From NCBI GenBank assembly GCA_937873265.1, contig CALMVL010000281.1, positions 2,157 through 44,948 of the forward strand: a DNA stretch of 42,792 nucleotides. The letters run 5' to 3'. Position numbers and translations under genes: made by a program. The notes beneath the pieces are model-generated. The model saw only the letters and a list, made by a program, of their open reading frames with translations, was not told the origin of the DNA and searched no databases. Shown here piece after piece: positions 8,322 through 16,391 of the stretch. Origin of the DNA: an uncultured Granulicella sp. (GTDB lineage Bacteria > Acidobacteriota > Terriglobia > Terriglobales > Acidobacteriaceae). The stretch's first letter is position 1; every line of letters starts with the position of its first letter.

Positions 8322-10202
8322 CTAAACCTTCACCTGTGGGAGCGGGCCTGACTTGAGGATCTTGCCGCCCTCCTGCAGCACGTGAAGCTGGTTTGCCGGA
8401 AGGTTTCTGAACTGATCGACCTGACCGCTGAGCCAGCGGACTTCGACCAGATCCGCTTTGCTGGCCTGGTCCAGGCCGAAGTGCATCCGGAGATCGTTTT
8501 GCGAGAAGTAGCTCCCGCCGCTCCGCAGCTCATCGGTCTGTTGCAGCGGCTTGGGGGCGTCCGGGCGGGTTTTCGTCGTCACGATCACCCGGCTGCCGAT
8601 GCCGGTGCGATTCGATTTCGTGCCCACCAGCTTGATTTTGATCCAGTTGCGACGGAGGCTCGAGTTGCATCGCAGCAGTTGCGGAATGGCGTTGATGCAG
8701 TTGACAGCGACGTCCATATTGCCGTCGTTATCGTAATCGCCGAAGGCGCAACCGCGAGCGGACGCGTCTTCGAGGATCCCCGGTCCACCCTGGGCCGTCA
8801 CATCCTCGAAACGGCCGTTCTGCAGATTCCGATAAAGATACTTGTGCTCGGCATACTTCAGATCGGCCTTGGAGCGATCGACCTCGGGATAAACATGGCC
8901 GTTGGACATAAGGATGTCCGGCCATCCGTCATTGTCCATATCGAAAAAGCCCACGCCCCAGCCGAGCAGACGCGTATTCTCCCCCAGGCCGCCGGGATAC
9001 GTGTGGTCTTCAAAGACGGCGTTACCGAGGTTCGTGTAAAGCGAGTCGGTGTCACCGGCAAAGTTGGTTTTGACCACGCCCATGTTGCCGTCTCGATTGA
9101 AATCGCCGATGGAGACGCCCATGCCTGCCTGCGGCTTCGCCTCGGCGGAGAGCGCCGCTCCAGCCTCGATGGCGATGTCTCGAAAGGTGCCATCGTGCTG
9201 GTTCTGGTAGAGCGTGGCCGGGGCTGAATCATTGGCGACGTAGATGTCCGGCCAGCCATCGTTGTCGAGGTCAGAAGCAGCGACGCTGAGACCATACGTG
9301 CCCACCGCTGTCCACATACCGGACTTCTCACTGACGTCGGTGAAGGTTCCGTTGCCGTTGTTGTGATACATCAGATTGCGTCCGCCCGGGAGCCCGGGAG
9401 GACCACACGCAACCAGCATTCCCTTATAGGTGCACGGACCATCTTCGGGCAGTGGCGCCGTCTTCAGGTCGAAGTCGACGTAGTTGGCGACAAACAGATC
9501 CAGGTGGCCGTCCCGGTCATAGTCGACAAAGGTGCACCCGGTGTTCCAGCGGATCTTCGGGCCAGGTTGCGCAAGGCCGGCTTGTTCCGTGACATCGGTA
9601 AAGGTGCCGTTGCCATGGTTCCGATACAACGTGTTCTGACCGTAATACGTGACGAACAGATCGTCCTGTCCATCATTGTTGTAGTCGCCAACACAGCATG
9701 CCTGGCCCCAGCCCGTCTTGTGTTCGAGGCCGGAGCCCTTGGTGACATCGGTAAAGGTGCCATCGCGATTGTTCTTAAACAGGTGACATCGAGGCTCCTG
9801 TCCCGCCGGAAAGCCGTCGAGTCTCCACCCGTTGACGAGAAAGATGTCCAGCCATCCATCGCTGTCATAGTCGTAGAACGCAAGACCGCATCCAGTCGTT
9901 TCCAGCAGATACTTGTTGGTCTTCTCACCGCCGTAGATCGTCTTCACCGCGAGACCTGCCTGCTTCACCACATCGGTGTAGCTGAGGCCGAGCGGCGTCC
10001 CTTCCATGGCTGACTTCGGTCCGCCCCCCGGCGGCGGGGCCGGTCTCACATCGTAGCTCCGTTCCTGCGGACCGATCTTGGACGTCGGAGGCGAACCCTG
10101 CTGCGGACTCTGCGCCAGAGCTACGATGTCGGCAAACGGCAGAACAAGGGCTGTGCGGCTCAGAGACCGCAGAAATCGGCGGCGATCGAAACCTTCCTTC
10201 AT
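8322..10202 (-). CDS. CRTAC1/ASPIC-UnbV family exported beta-propeller protein
   Basis: I start this 626-residue protein at the ATG at 10202, which overlaps the preceding cytochrome stop (ATGA) and places a twin-arginine signal at once: 'RRRFLRSLSRTALVLPFA'. The body contains many FG-GAP/VCBS calcium-binding propeller repeats with DxDxDGxxD loops ('DYDSDGWLDIFLVNGW', 'DYNNDGQDDLFVTYYG', 'DYDRDGHLDLFVANY', 'DFNRDGNMGVVKTNF', 'DYDNDGNMDVAVNC'), each followed by a 'NxGNGTFTDVT'-type strand. The last ~95 residues ('NWIKIKLVGTKSNRTGIG' to 'VEVRWLSGQVDQF') match the ASPIC/UnbV domain. Tat export implies folding before secretion. Its biochemical role is not established. The context of a five-heme cytochrome and TPR proteins suggests an extracytoplasmic complex. 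Confidence 0.93.
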   Translation of the reverse strand: MKEGFDRRRFLRSLSRTALVLPFADIVALAQSPQQGSPPTSKIGPQERSYDVRPAPPPGGGPKSAMEGTPLGLSYTDVVKQAGLAVKTIYGGEKTNKYLLETTGCGLAFYDYDSDGWLDIFLVNGWRLDGFPAGQEPRCHLFKNNRDGTFTDVTKGSGLEHKTGWGQACCVGDYNNDGQDDLFVTYYGQNTLYRNHGNGTFTDVTEQAGLAQPGPKIRWNTGCTFVDYDRDGHLDLFVANYVDFDLKTAPLPEDGPCTYKGMLVACGPPGLPGGRNLMYHNNGNGTFTDVSEKSGMWTAVGTYGLSVAASDLDNDGWPDIYVANDSAPATLYQNQHDGTFRDIAIEAGAALSAEAKPQAGMGVSIGDFNRDGNMGVVKTNFAGDTDSLYTNLGNAVFEDHTYPGGLGENTRLLGWGVGFFDMDNDGWPDILMSNGHVYPEVDRSKADLKYAEHKYLYRNLQNGRFEDVTAQGGPGILEDASARGCAFGDYDNDGNMDVAVNCINAIPQLLRCNSSLRRNWIKIKLVGTKSNRTGIGSRVIVTTKTRPDAPKPLQQTDELRSGGSYFSQNDLRMHFGLDQASKADLVEVRWLSGQVDQFRNLPANQLHVLQEGGKILKSGPLPQVKV

Positions 10203-12499
10203 CGCGCTCCGCCCTCTCCGGGCGCAGCCTGTGCTGCTGCATCGGTGTGCACGTGCCACGGCACACTCTCATTCGAGATCTCCGGGTGCTTGCGAAGGTA
10301 CGAGAGCGAATACGTCGGCGCGGCCGGGTCGATCCACTTCATCGCGTACTGTGCCGACTCCCTGTTCGCCTCCTGCTTCATGCCGAGCCGGCGATACAAA
10401 ATCGCGAGATTGTAGTGCGCGGCGAGATCATCCGGATCGACCGCTTGAAGCCGCTTGAAGGTGGCCACGGCCTCCTGCACCCGGTGCTGCTGGTAATAGC
10501 TGATCCCGAGCTCCCGCAATGGGTCGCGCGCCTGCGGGTACTGGGCCACGACCTCATTGAGGTCGGCGATCTCAGCCTCGGAGTGCCGTGAGCGCCGCTC
10601 CACCAGCGCCAGGTAGTAAAGCGCCCGGGCATCGTGCGGCGCGAGCGCAAGCGCCTTTTCCAAAGGGGCACGAGCCTCGCCGTACTTCTCCCACTCGATG
10701 GAATCGAGCCCGAGATTGACGTAGCCGTCCTTGTAATCCGGGCGCAGCAGAACGACCTTCTCGAACGCCTCTTTCGCCTCCGCATACTGCAGCTGGTCGA
10801 GGTAACTGATCCCGAGATTGTTCCACCGCATCCACTCCGGATTGTCGTTTGCCAGTGCCGGCGCAGGCGCGTTGGGTCCAATGCTGATCGTCCGTGTACG
10901 CGACGCGATCTCGACGACCGGGTACGCTGGATGATCCGCCCCAAGCACGTGGTTCAGATAGCTCTGTCGCAGATGGCGGTACTCGACCGCGGCCTTGATC
11001 TGGATCGGCCCTTTCACCTCGCTCGGCAGCTGGAACCGGTAACGCACCAGCGTCGATCGGCCGGACTGAATCGAGTTATCGTAGGCGACGGAGTGGATCG
11101 CCCAGACCCTGTGATTGTCGACAAAGCTCCCCGTCGCATCCACCGGCCGATTGGTAAAGCTGTGTGCGCCGGGGTCCAGTGTTCCATCCGGCCGGAGAAA
11201 TCCACTTCGGTAGATGATCTTCCCTGCCGTGTCCGTAACGGTAAAAGCCACCCAGGCTTCGTATAAGTCACGCACCTCCGGAATGAGAGAGTGGCCGATA
11301 AACTTGCTCTGGATCACCACGTCAGTCTCGATCGTATCCCTTGCTGCGATCGTAAAAGGCAACGTCCCGAGCGGAGCGATGAGCGGTGCTGCTCGTTCGT
11401 GGGCTGCGTCCCCGCTCCCGGCGTTCACAACGCGCAGGCCGAAAAGATCCACGTTGAGGAAATTGCCCGACTTGAGAAAGTCAGTCGTCTTGTCCAGCTG
11501 CTCCGCGAAGCCGTAGTAAAAGGGAACAGCGGTATTGCCTGCCGGCCATCGATGGGAGGCCAACATGCCGTTCTTGGCGCCCGGATCCGGCAGCGCCGTG
11601 GCTTCCCGACGCATGTGGCAGCCCTGACAGGTTGTGTAATCGGCCGTATAGAAGACCAGTGGATTCTGTTTGGAGTACTTCGATCCCTGCCAGTCGTCAT
11701 AGGCGCTGAAGGCGCGAATCCACTTGTAGTCGTTCAGCATCACGGGCAAATTAGCCTTGTGGCACGCCGAGCAGAACTCAGGCGATCGATAAATGGGCTG
11801 CATCACCGCCTTGTCGTGCCGATCCAAGTGAGCCAGGATCTCGCTATCCGGCACCATGCCGGGGATGCGCTTACCCTGTTCGTCGACCAGCACGGCCGGA
11901 ACTGCCATCGTGTAGCTGCCGTTTCCCAGCTTGCTATCCACCTTCTGAATGGAATGGCAGACGCTGCAGGTCAGCCCATCCGAGTCGAAGCTTCGATTGC
12001 CGCTGGCGCCAGGGGTCAGCGAGCCGGAGAGCACCGCGATCGGATTATGGCAGCTGTCGCAGTGCCTCGCGAACTCAATCCCCTTCTCCTTCAGCAGCAG
12101 GTTCACGCTCGTACGGTAAAACGGCGTTCGGAAAGAATTGGAATGCAATGCCTGTCGCCATTGGTGAAAAGCCTCCTGGTGGCAATGACCGCAGTACTGG
12201 GCAGTGGGGAACGCACCCGGCTGCACGAAATCGTCCCCTTCCATCGCCGCGTTTCCAGGCAGAGAAAGCTTGCCGCTACCGTAGACCGCTTCCGCCGAGC
12301 CCGGGGAGATGTATTTGTAAGCCGTGCGAGTCTTGTCGGCGTACGCCTTTCGCTCGGCCGCCTGCTGAGCGGTCCGATCCTCGGCAGCCTGCGCGGCGTG
12401 CACGATGGACCCGCCGAGCCAGACAACGCCGCAGCCAATTGCCCCGAAAAGCAGGCTGCGGAACGCGTTTCGCACCGAAAATGCCGTCACAAACACCAC
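10199..12499 (-). CDS. Exported five-heme cytochrome c with C-terminal TPR repeats
   Basis: The 766-residue protein has an N-terminal hydrophobic anchor or signal ('FRSLLFGAIGCGVVWLGGSIVHA', shown here only as residues 13-35). Five c-type heme sites (CxxCH) follow: C103GHCH, C147DSCH, C178SVCH, C243SACH and C291QGCH, an arrangement like the cytochrome c-554 family. A beta-rich region (about 350-545) with several scattered histidines that could be distal heme ligands precedes four or more TPR units (about 555-725). The heme part should be outside the cytoplasm, where c-type maturation occurs. The gene lies between a TPR gene (79-base gap) and the CRTAC1-like gene (4-base overlap). An electron-transfer role is inferred from the hemes; donor and acceptor are unknown. 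Confidence 0.92.
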   Translation of the reverse strand: MVFVTAFSVRNAFRSLLFGAIGCGVVWLGGSIVHAAQAAEDRTAQQAAERKAYADKTRTAYKYISPGSAEAVYGSGKLSLPGNAAMEGDDFVQPGAFPTAQYCGHCHQEAFHQWRQALHSNSFRTPFYRTSVNLLLKEKGIEFARHCDSCHNPIAVLSGSLTPGASGNRSFDSDGLTCSVCHSIQKVDSKLGNGSYTMAVPAVLVDEQGKRIPGMVPDSEILAHLDRHDKAVMQPIYRSPEFCSACHKANLPVMLNDYKWIRAFSAYDDWQGSKYSKQNPLVFYTADYTTCQGCHMRREATALPDPGAKNGMLASHRWPAGNTAVPFYYGFAEQLDKTTDFLKSGNFLNVDLFGLRVVNAGSGDAAHERAAPLIAPLGTLPFTIAARDTIETDVVIQSKFIGHSLIPEVRDLYEAWVAFTVTDTAGKIIYRSGFLRPDGTLDPGAHSFTNRPVDATGSFVDNHRVWAIHSVAYDNSIQSGRSTLVRYRFQLPSEVKGPIQIKAAVEYRHLRQSYLNHVLGADHPAYPVVEIASRTRTISIGPNAPAPALANDNPEWMRWNNLGISYLDQLQYAEAKEAFEKVVLLRPDYKDGYVNLGLDSIEWEKYGEARAPLEKALALAPHDARALYYLALVERRSRHSEAEIADLNEVVAQYPQARDPLRELGISYYQQHRVQEAVATFKRLQAVDPDDLAAHYNLAILYRRLGMKQEANRESAQYAMKWIDPAAPTYSLSYLRKHPEISNESVPWHVHTDAAAQAAPGEGGAR

Positions 12500-12578
12500 A
12501 ACCGCAAATTATAGAGAGATTGCGGCAGAGTTGGATACACAGCTCTGACCAACGATGGGCGCGTGTCCATGCCTGGGT

Positions 12579-14342
12579 TCAGGGCGTCGTAGCCACCATC
12601 TTCGATCGCTCCGCGGCCGCCTCGGCCGATCTTCCCTGAGCCTCGTACACCTTGGCCAGCCCGGCATGCGCATCGCGGTACGCCGGGTCAAACGTCAAAG
12701 CGCCGTTGAATTGCACGATTGCACCCGCCAGGTCGCCGCTCTTCAGTAACGATTCGCCGCTGTGAGTCGCCACCTCGGCGCGTTGACGATTCATCGTACT
12801 TCGCATCAGGTCGGCAGCGGTTTTGCGCTCAACGGCGGCCTGATCCGGCTTACCCTGCTTCACCAGGACAGCCGCGAGCGTGAGGTGAGGTTCCGGTTGC
12901 CCGGGAAGTTGCGCGATCGCCATACGGAGCGCCGCCTCTGCATCGACCAGCTGCGACAGCTTACTGTAGACGCTACCGAGCGTTGCCCAGCCGTCACCAT
13001 TCTTGGGCTGCATCGCCAATGCAGCCTTCAACTCGCGGCTCGCCTCCTCATATCGTCCGCTCTGCATATACAGCATGCCCAGCGCGTAGACCGCTTCCGG
13101 CTGATGGGGGTCGAGCTTTTCCGCCTGCTCATACTCGGCAATCGCATCGGCGGCGTCATCCTTCAGCTTGTACGCCACACCCAGGTTATAGTGCAGCTGC
13201 GGAGAGTCTGGATCGAGCACCATCGCCGCGCGCAGCTGAACGACGGCATCGTCGAACTGATTCAACTGGATGGAGGCTGCGGCAAGGTCCTCCCGTGCGG
13301 TCACATTCTTTGGCGAAAGGCTCACGGCCTTTTGCAAAAGCGGCAACGCCGCCTCTGCATTTTTCTGCTGGCAGAGAGCCATGCCGAGATTCGTAAGGAC
13401 GTCGGCATTCTCGGGCTCCGCCGCGCTTACCGTCTCATAGAGCGGCACGGCTTCGTCCGTCCTGCCAGCGCGCTGCAGCGCCAGCGCAAGCTGATAAGTC
13501 ACCTCCATCGGATGTCGCGGCAGCTCGTTCGCCTTTTCGAGCACCGGAATCGCGTGGTCATCGTCGCCCGCGCCAGCAAGACTCCGTCCGTACTCAAGGT
13601 CGACGATCGGGTTTTCCGGTGCGAGCCGGTAAGCCGCCGCCAGCTCGTCCTTGCCTTCCGGCCGCTGCTGGGCCGCAAGGGCAAGTCCCAGATGCAGGTG
13701 CGCGGACGCCATCGCGTGATCGGAGGAAAGAGCCGCGCGAAAGTTGCGTTCCGCGTTCGGCCAGTCCTGCTGCATCGCATACAGTGATCCGAGATCGTCC
13801 AGCAAACCCGCATCGTGTGGGTCTGCCGAGACTGCGGTGCGCATCTGCGTGATCGCAGCCGGGATCTGGTGCGTCGCCGCCAGGGCTCGCGCGTACAGGG
13901 CAGAGGTACTCGCCGGCAACACCCGCTTTTCCGCTCGCTCCACCTTGTTGAGCCGCGCCAGCACCTCGACGACCTTCTCCGGCTGACCCAGCTGTTCGTA
14001 CGCGAGTGCCAGATTCGAGCCCGCGCCGACATCCGCGGGGTTCTTCCTGAGCACCTGTTGGAACTCCGGCACACTTTCCTGCGCATTGCCGAGCTTCAAC
14101 AGGACAAAGCCGAGGGCGCTATGCAGCGCGGTCGGCGAAGGATCGAGACGCACGGCTTGCCGGAAGTCGGCCAGGGCTGTTTGCAGGTCGCCTCTGGCCA
14201 CCGCAGCAGAGCCTGCCCGGTACGCCGCCTCCGCCTGCTTTGCCTGGACTGGCTCCTGTGGACTCGCAGTGCTGGCAGAAGCGATGACAAATACCACGCC
14301 GGAGACCGCTTTCTGCCCGAATTTGCGAACCGCCTTGTACAT
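12579..14342 (-). CDS. Secreted tetratricopeptide-repeat protein
   Basis: This 587-residue protein starts with a signal-like segment ('KAVSGVVFVIASASTAS', about residues 11-27). Almost all the rest is TPR helices, about fourteen units in two blocks, with the usual small/large residue pattern: 'ALADFRQAVRLDPSPTALH', 'NLALAYEQLGQPEKVVEVL', 'HLGLALAAQQRPEGKDELA' and 'HYNLGVAYKLKDDAADAIAE'. TPRs bind proteins, so it may be the scaffold of the operon. It is the first gene of a minus-strand series with the cytochrome, CRTAC1-like and small secreted protein genes. The 153 bases between it and the divergent glycosyltransferase gene must hold its promoter; I could not identify a convincing one. Confidence 0.9.
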   Translation of the reverse strand: MYKAVRKFGQKAVSGVVFVIASASTASPQEPVQAKQAEAAYRAGSAAVARGDLQTALADFRQAVRLDPSPTALHSALGFVLLKLGNAQESVPEFQQVLRKNPADVGAGSNLALAYEQLGQPEKVVEVLARLNKVERAEKRVLPASTSALYARALAATHQIPAAITQMRTAVSADPHDAGLLDDLGSLYAMQQDWPNAERNFRAALSSDHAMASAHLHLGLALAAQQRPEGKDELAAAYRLAPENPIVDLEYGRSLAGAGDDDHAIPVLEKANELPRHPMEVTYQLALALQRAGRTDEAVPLYETVSAAEPENADVLTNLGMALCQQKNAEAALPLLQKAVSLSPKNVTAREDLAAASIQLNQFDDAVVQLRAAMVLDPDSPQLHYNLGVAYKLKDDAADAIAEYEQAEKLDPHQPEAVYALGMLYMQSGRYEEASRELKAALAMQPKNGDGWATLGSVYSKLSQLVDAEAALRMAIAQLPGQPEPHLTLAAVLVKQGKPDQAAVERKTAADLMRSTMNRQRAEVATHSGESLLKSGDLAGAIVQFNGALTFDPAYRDAHAGLAKVYEAQGRSAEAAAERSKMVATTP

Positions 14343-14495
14343 CGTTTTCGTGCCCTAGAATACGTCGATCGAGTGACGCTGTACATCGATCGGATCTCAA
14401 GGCCAGCGGCAAAGGCGAGCCAACGTCAAGCGGTGCTTAAGGCGGAGCGAACCTCTGGCGTAGCAGCATCGCAATCACCCGGGTACCCTTCCACC

Positions 14496-15692
14496 ATGAA
14501 CGTCGTTCAGACCGTCTTTGGCGTCTTCCACCACTTCGAGCTGGCACGGCAGCTGGAGCAGCGCGGCTGGTTGCGCACCATCTACTCCACGTGGCCCTGG
14601 ATGCGGCTCCGGCGTGAAGGTCTGGCCCGCGACAAAGTCGCGACCTTTCCCGTGATCCACGGTCCGGAGATGCTGATGCGACGGTTTGGATTGACCCACG
14701 CATCTCTCTTGGATCACACAGGTTATGCCAACGCCTTGGCCTTCGACGCGTGGACCGATTGGCACATGCGACGTGTGCCACCCCCGGACGTCCTTATCGG
14801 CATCTCGGGATCGAGCCTTCGCACCGGGAAGAATATACAGCGGCGTGGCGGACGGTTCATCTGCGATCGCGGCTCCTCCCACCAGCGCTACCAGGAGCGC
14901 ATCGTGCGCGAAGAATATCGGCGTTGGCAGGTCGACTACCCGGCTTCGGACCCCCGAGACACGCGGCGCGAAGAGGCTATCTACGCCGTTGCGGACGCAA
15001 TCACCGTCCCGTCTCACTTTGCCGCCCGTTCCTTTGCCGCCGAAGGAGTCTCTGCGGACAAGGTGCATGTCATTCCCTATGGGGTACGGCTCGAGAACTT
15101 TCACCGGGTCGCCGACCCTGAACCCGGAAGATTCGACGTGCTCTTTGTCGGTTCGGTAAGCCTTCGGAAAGGCGTGCCGTATCTGCTGGAAGCGTTCTCT
15201 CATCTGCGATGTGCCGGCAAGCGTCTTCGGATCGCCGGAAGCATTCACCCGGACATGCGCACCCTTCTTGGAAAGCTGCCGGGAGAGCAGGTTGAGCTTC
15301 TCGGGCCGGTCGATCAGCAACGGCTGAGAGTTTTGATGAGTACCAGTCACGTTCTGGTGCTGCCGAGCATCGAGGAGGGGCTCGCCCTCGTGCAGGGCCA
15401 AGCCCTGGCATGTGGGTGCCCGGTGCTGGCGACAACCAATACCGGCGCAGAAGACCTCTTCACGGACGGCGTCGAGGGTTTCATCGTTCCGGTGCGGAGC
15501 TCTGCCCTGCTTCTGGAACGTATGCAGTTGCTCTGCGACGACCCGACCCTGCAGCAACGCATGAGTGAAGCAGCGCAACGCCGCGTCACCAACCTCGGCG
15601 GTTGGAACAGCTACGGTCAGGCGTGGGCAGTGCTGCTGACGCGCCTTGTTGGCAGCACGCAACCCGCAGGCCCGCCTCCCCCAACGAAGTGA
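14496..15692 (+). CDS. Glycosyltransferase family 4 protein
   Basis: The frame is open from 13815, but the upstream part is antisense to the TPR gene, so I use the ATG at 14496 (MNVVQTVFGVFHHFELA), giving 398 residues. Features of the GT-B fold GT4 family are present: the inter-domain segment 'ADAITVPSHFAARSF', then 'KVHVIPYGVRLENF' and 'VLFVGSVSLRKGVPYLLEAF'. The nucleotide-sugar site 'LPSIEEGLALVQGQALACG' has glutamine where the second Glu of the EX7E motif usually stands. The tail 'TQPAGPPPPTK' is proline-rich. It probably transfers a sugar to a surface polysaccharide or lipid; the substrate is not predictable. Its last 76 bases overlap the 3' end of the convergent ThiS-like gene. Confidence 0.9.
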   Translation: MNVVQTVFGVFHHFELARQLEQRGWLRTIYSTWPWMRLRREGLARDKVATFPVIHGPEMLMRRFGLTHASLLDHTGYANALAFDAWTDWHMRRVPPPDVLIGISGSSLRTGKNIQRRGGRFICDRGSSHQRYQERIVREEYRRWQVDYPASDPRDTRREEAIYAVADAITVPSHFAARSFAAEGVSADKVHVIPYGVRLENFHRVADPEPGRFDVLFVGSVSLRKGVPYLLEAFSHLRCAGKRLRIAGSIHPDMRTLLGKLPGEQVELLGPVDQQRLRVLMSTSHVLVLPSIEEGLALVQGQALACGCPVLATTNTGAEDLFTDGVEGFIVPVRSSALLLERMQLLCDDPTLQQRMSEAAQRRVTNLGGWNSYGQAWAVLLTRLVGSTQPAGPPPPTK

Positions 15693-15883
15693 ACGACCTC
15701 CAGCCGGTCCCCATCGGCGACTTGGGCCTCCGCCCACCTGGTACGGGCGACGATGGTCCCATTCTGTTCCACGGCGATCCGGTCCATCTGCAGCCCGAGT
15801 TGCTCAAGCAGGCTAGCGAGGGGCGCCCGTGGGGGAAGATCAAACCCACGGCTCTGGCCGTTGAGCGTTACCGTAAGCGCCAT
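15617..15883 (-). CDS. thiS: ThiS-like sulfur carrier protein with C-terminal extension
   Basis: The 88-residue product has the ubiquitin-like ThiS pattern: 'MALTVTLNGQSRGF' (first hairpin), 'LASLLEQLGL' (helix), 'DRIAVEQNGTIVAR' (strand) and 'VADGDRLEVVHFVGGG' (last strand and di-glycine). ThiS carries sulfur as a thiocarboxylate on its terminal glycine for thiazole synthesis, so the protein should end at GG (residues 68-71 here). Instead 17 residues follow (PAGCVLPTRRVSSTAHA). Shifting the frame by one or two bases at the glycine run does not give an early stop. Either a protease exposes the GG or this protein does another job. thiD lies on the same strand about 0.5 kb upstream, supporting a thiamine link. 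Confidence 0.8.
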   Translation of the reverse strand: MALTVTLNGQSRGFDLPPRAPLASLLEQLGLQMDRIAVEQNGTIVARTRWAEAQVADGDRLEVVHFVGGGGPAGCVLPTRRVSSTAHA

Positions 15884-15948
15884 CCGTGTAGCCTAACAGG
15901 CCGCGCTCCCGTGGTCGGCTTGTCCCGGCAGTTGCGCCGCAGTGGGGT

Positions 15949-16332
15949 TCAGGCCTTGCGGGCGGACGACTCAGCCAGGGTCCCGCCATGCTGTCCGAAA
16001 CTCCGGTGCGATTGCATCCAGCGAGCGATACGCGCCGATGCCGGAACGATCTCGGGGCATTCCGCAAACACGGCTCTGCTATTTCGGCGAAGCACTTGCA
16101 ACGCTTCTTCAAGAGCGGGATCGCCACTCCGGTGAGCGTGAAAGTTTGTATCCTCGAGATATTCGATCGCATGAGCAAGCACCTCCAGAGCGGCGCCCTG
16201 ACGGGGTGTCGGGCGGCGGCGGACTGCGCCGGAGTACTTCGCTCGATAAACCGGGGCAGACTGGAAGCCGAAATCTTCCGGCACGGAAAGCAAGGGAGTC
16301 GAGTGTGGGGCGATCGTGAATGCGCGGGCCAT
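15949..16332 (-). CDS. Uncharacterised 127-residue protein
   Basis: I do not recognise a family. The ATG at 16332 (MARAFTIAPHSTPLLSV) has AGAGG seven bases upstream, so I prefer it to the earlier in-frame start at 16395. The protein looks soluble and mixed: an extended N-terminus ('VPEDFGFQSAPVYRAKYS'), then a probably helical section ('QGAALEVLAHAIEYLEDTN', 'PALEEALQVLRRNSRAVFA') and a final helix ('SARIARWMQSHRSF'). The N-terminal start followed by a helix-rich half seems typical of small acidobacterial proteins. It lies between thiD and the ThiS-like gene on the same strand with gaps of 59 and 65 bases. It may be cotranscribed, but nothing ties it to thiamine. Confidence 0.65.
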   Translation of the reverse strand: MARAFTIAPHSTPLLSVPEDFGFQSAPVYRAKYSGAVRRRPTPRQGAALEVLAHAIEYLEDTNFHAHRSGDPALEEALQVLRRNSRAVFAECPEIVPASARIARWMQSHRSFGQHGGTLAESSARKA

Positions 16333-16340
16333 GAGAGAAC

Positions 16341-16354
16341 CTCTGTTGACAGAG
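16341..16354. promoter_or_regulatory. Perfect inverted repeat upstream of the 127-residue gene
   Basis: CTCTGT-TG-ACAGAG is a perfect 6+2+6 palindrome nine bases before the start codon of the minus-strand gene. One arm overlaps that gene's AGAGG ribosome site. The two-base centre makes an RNA hairpin unlikely, so a DNA-binding dimer site is the more natural reading. It could also be chance. Confidence 0.25.
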
Positions 16355-16391
16355 TTATCGGCTCGATTTGGAAAAACTTTAGCGGGTCGCT

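Noticed and set aside
11291-12514. A 407-codon plus-strand frame
   Set aside because: Antisense to the five-heme cytochrome, whose CxxCH motifs fix the real frame.
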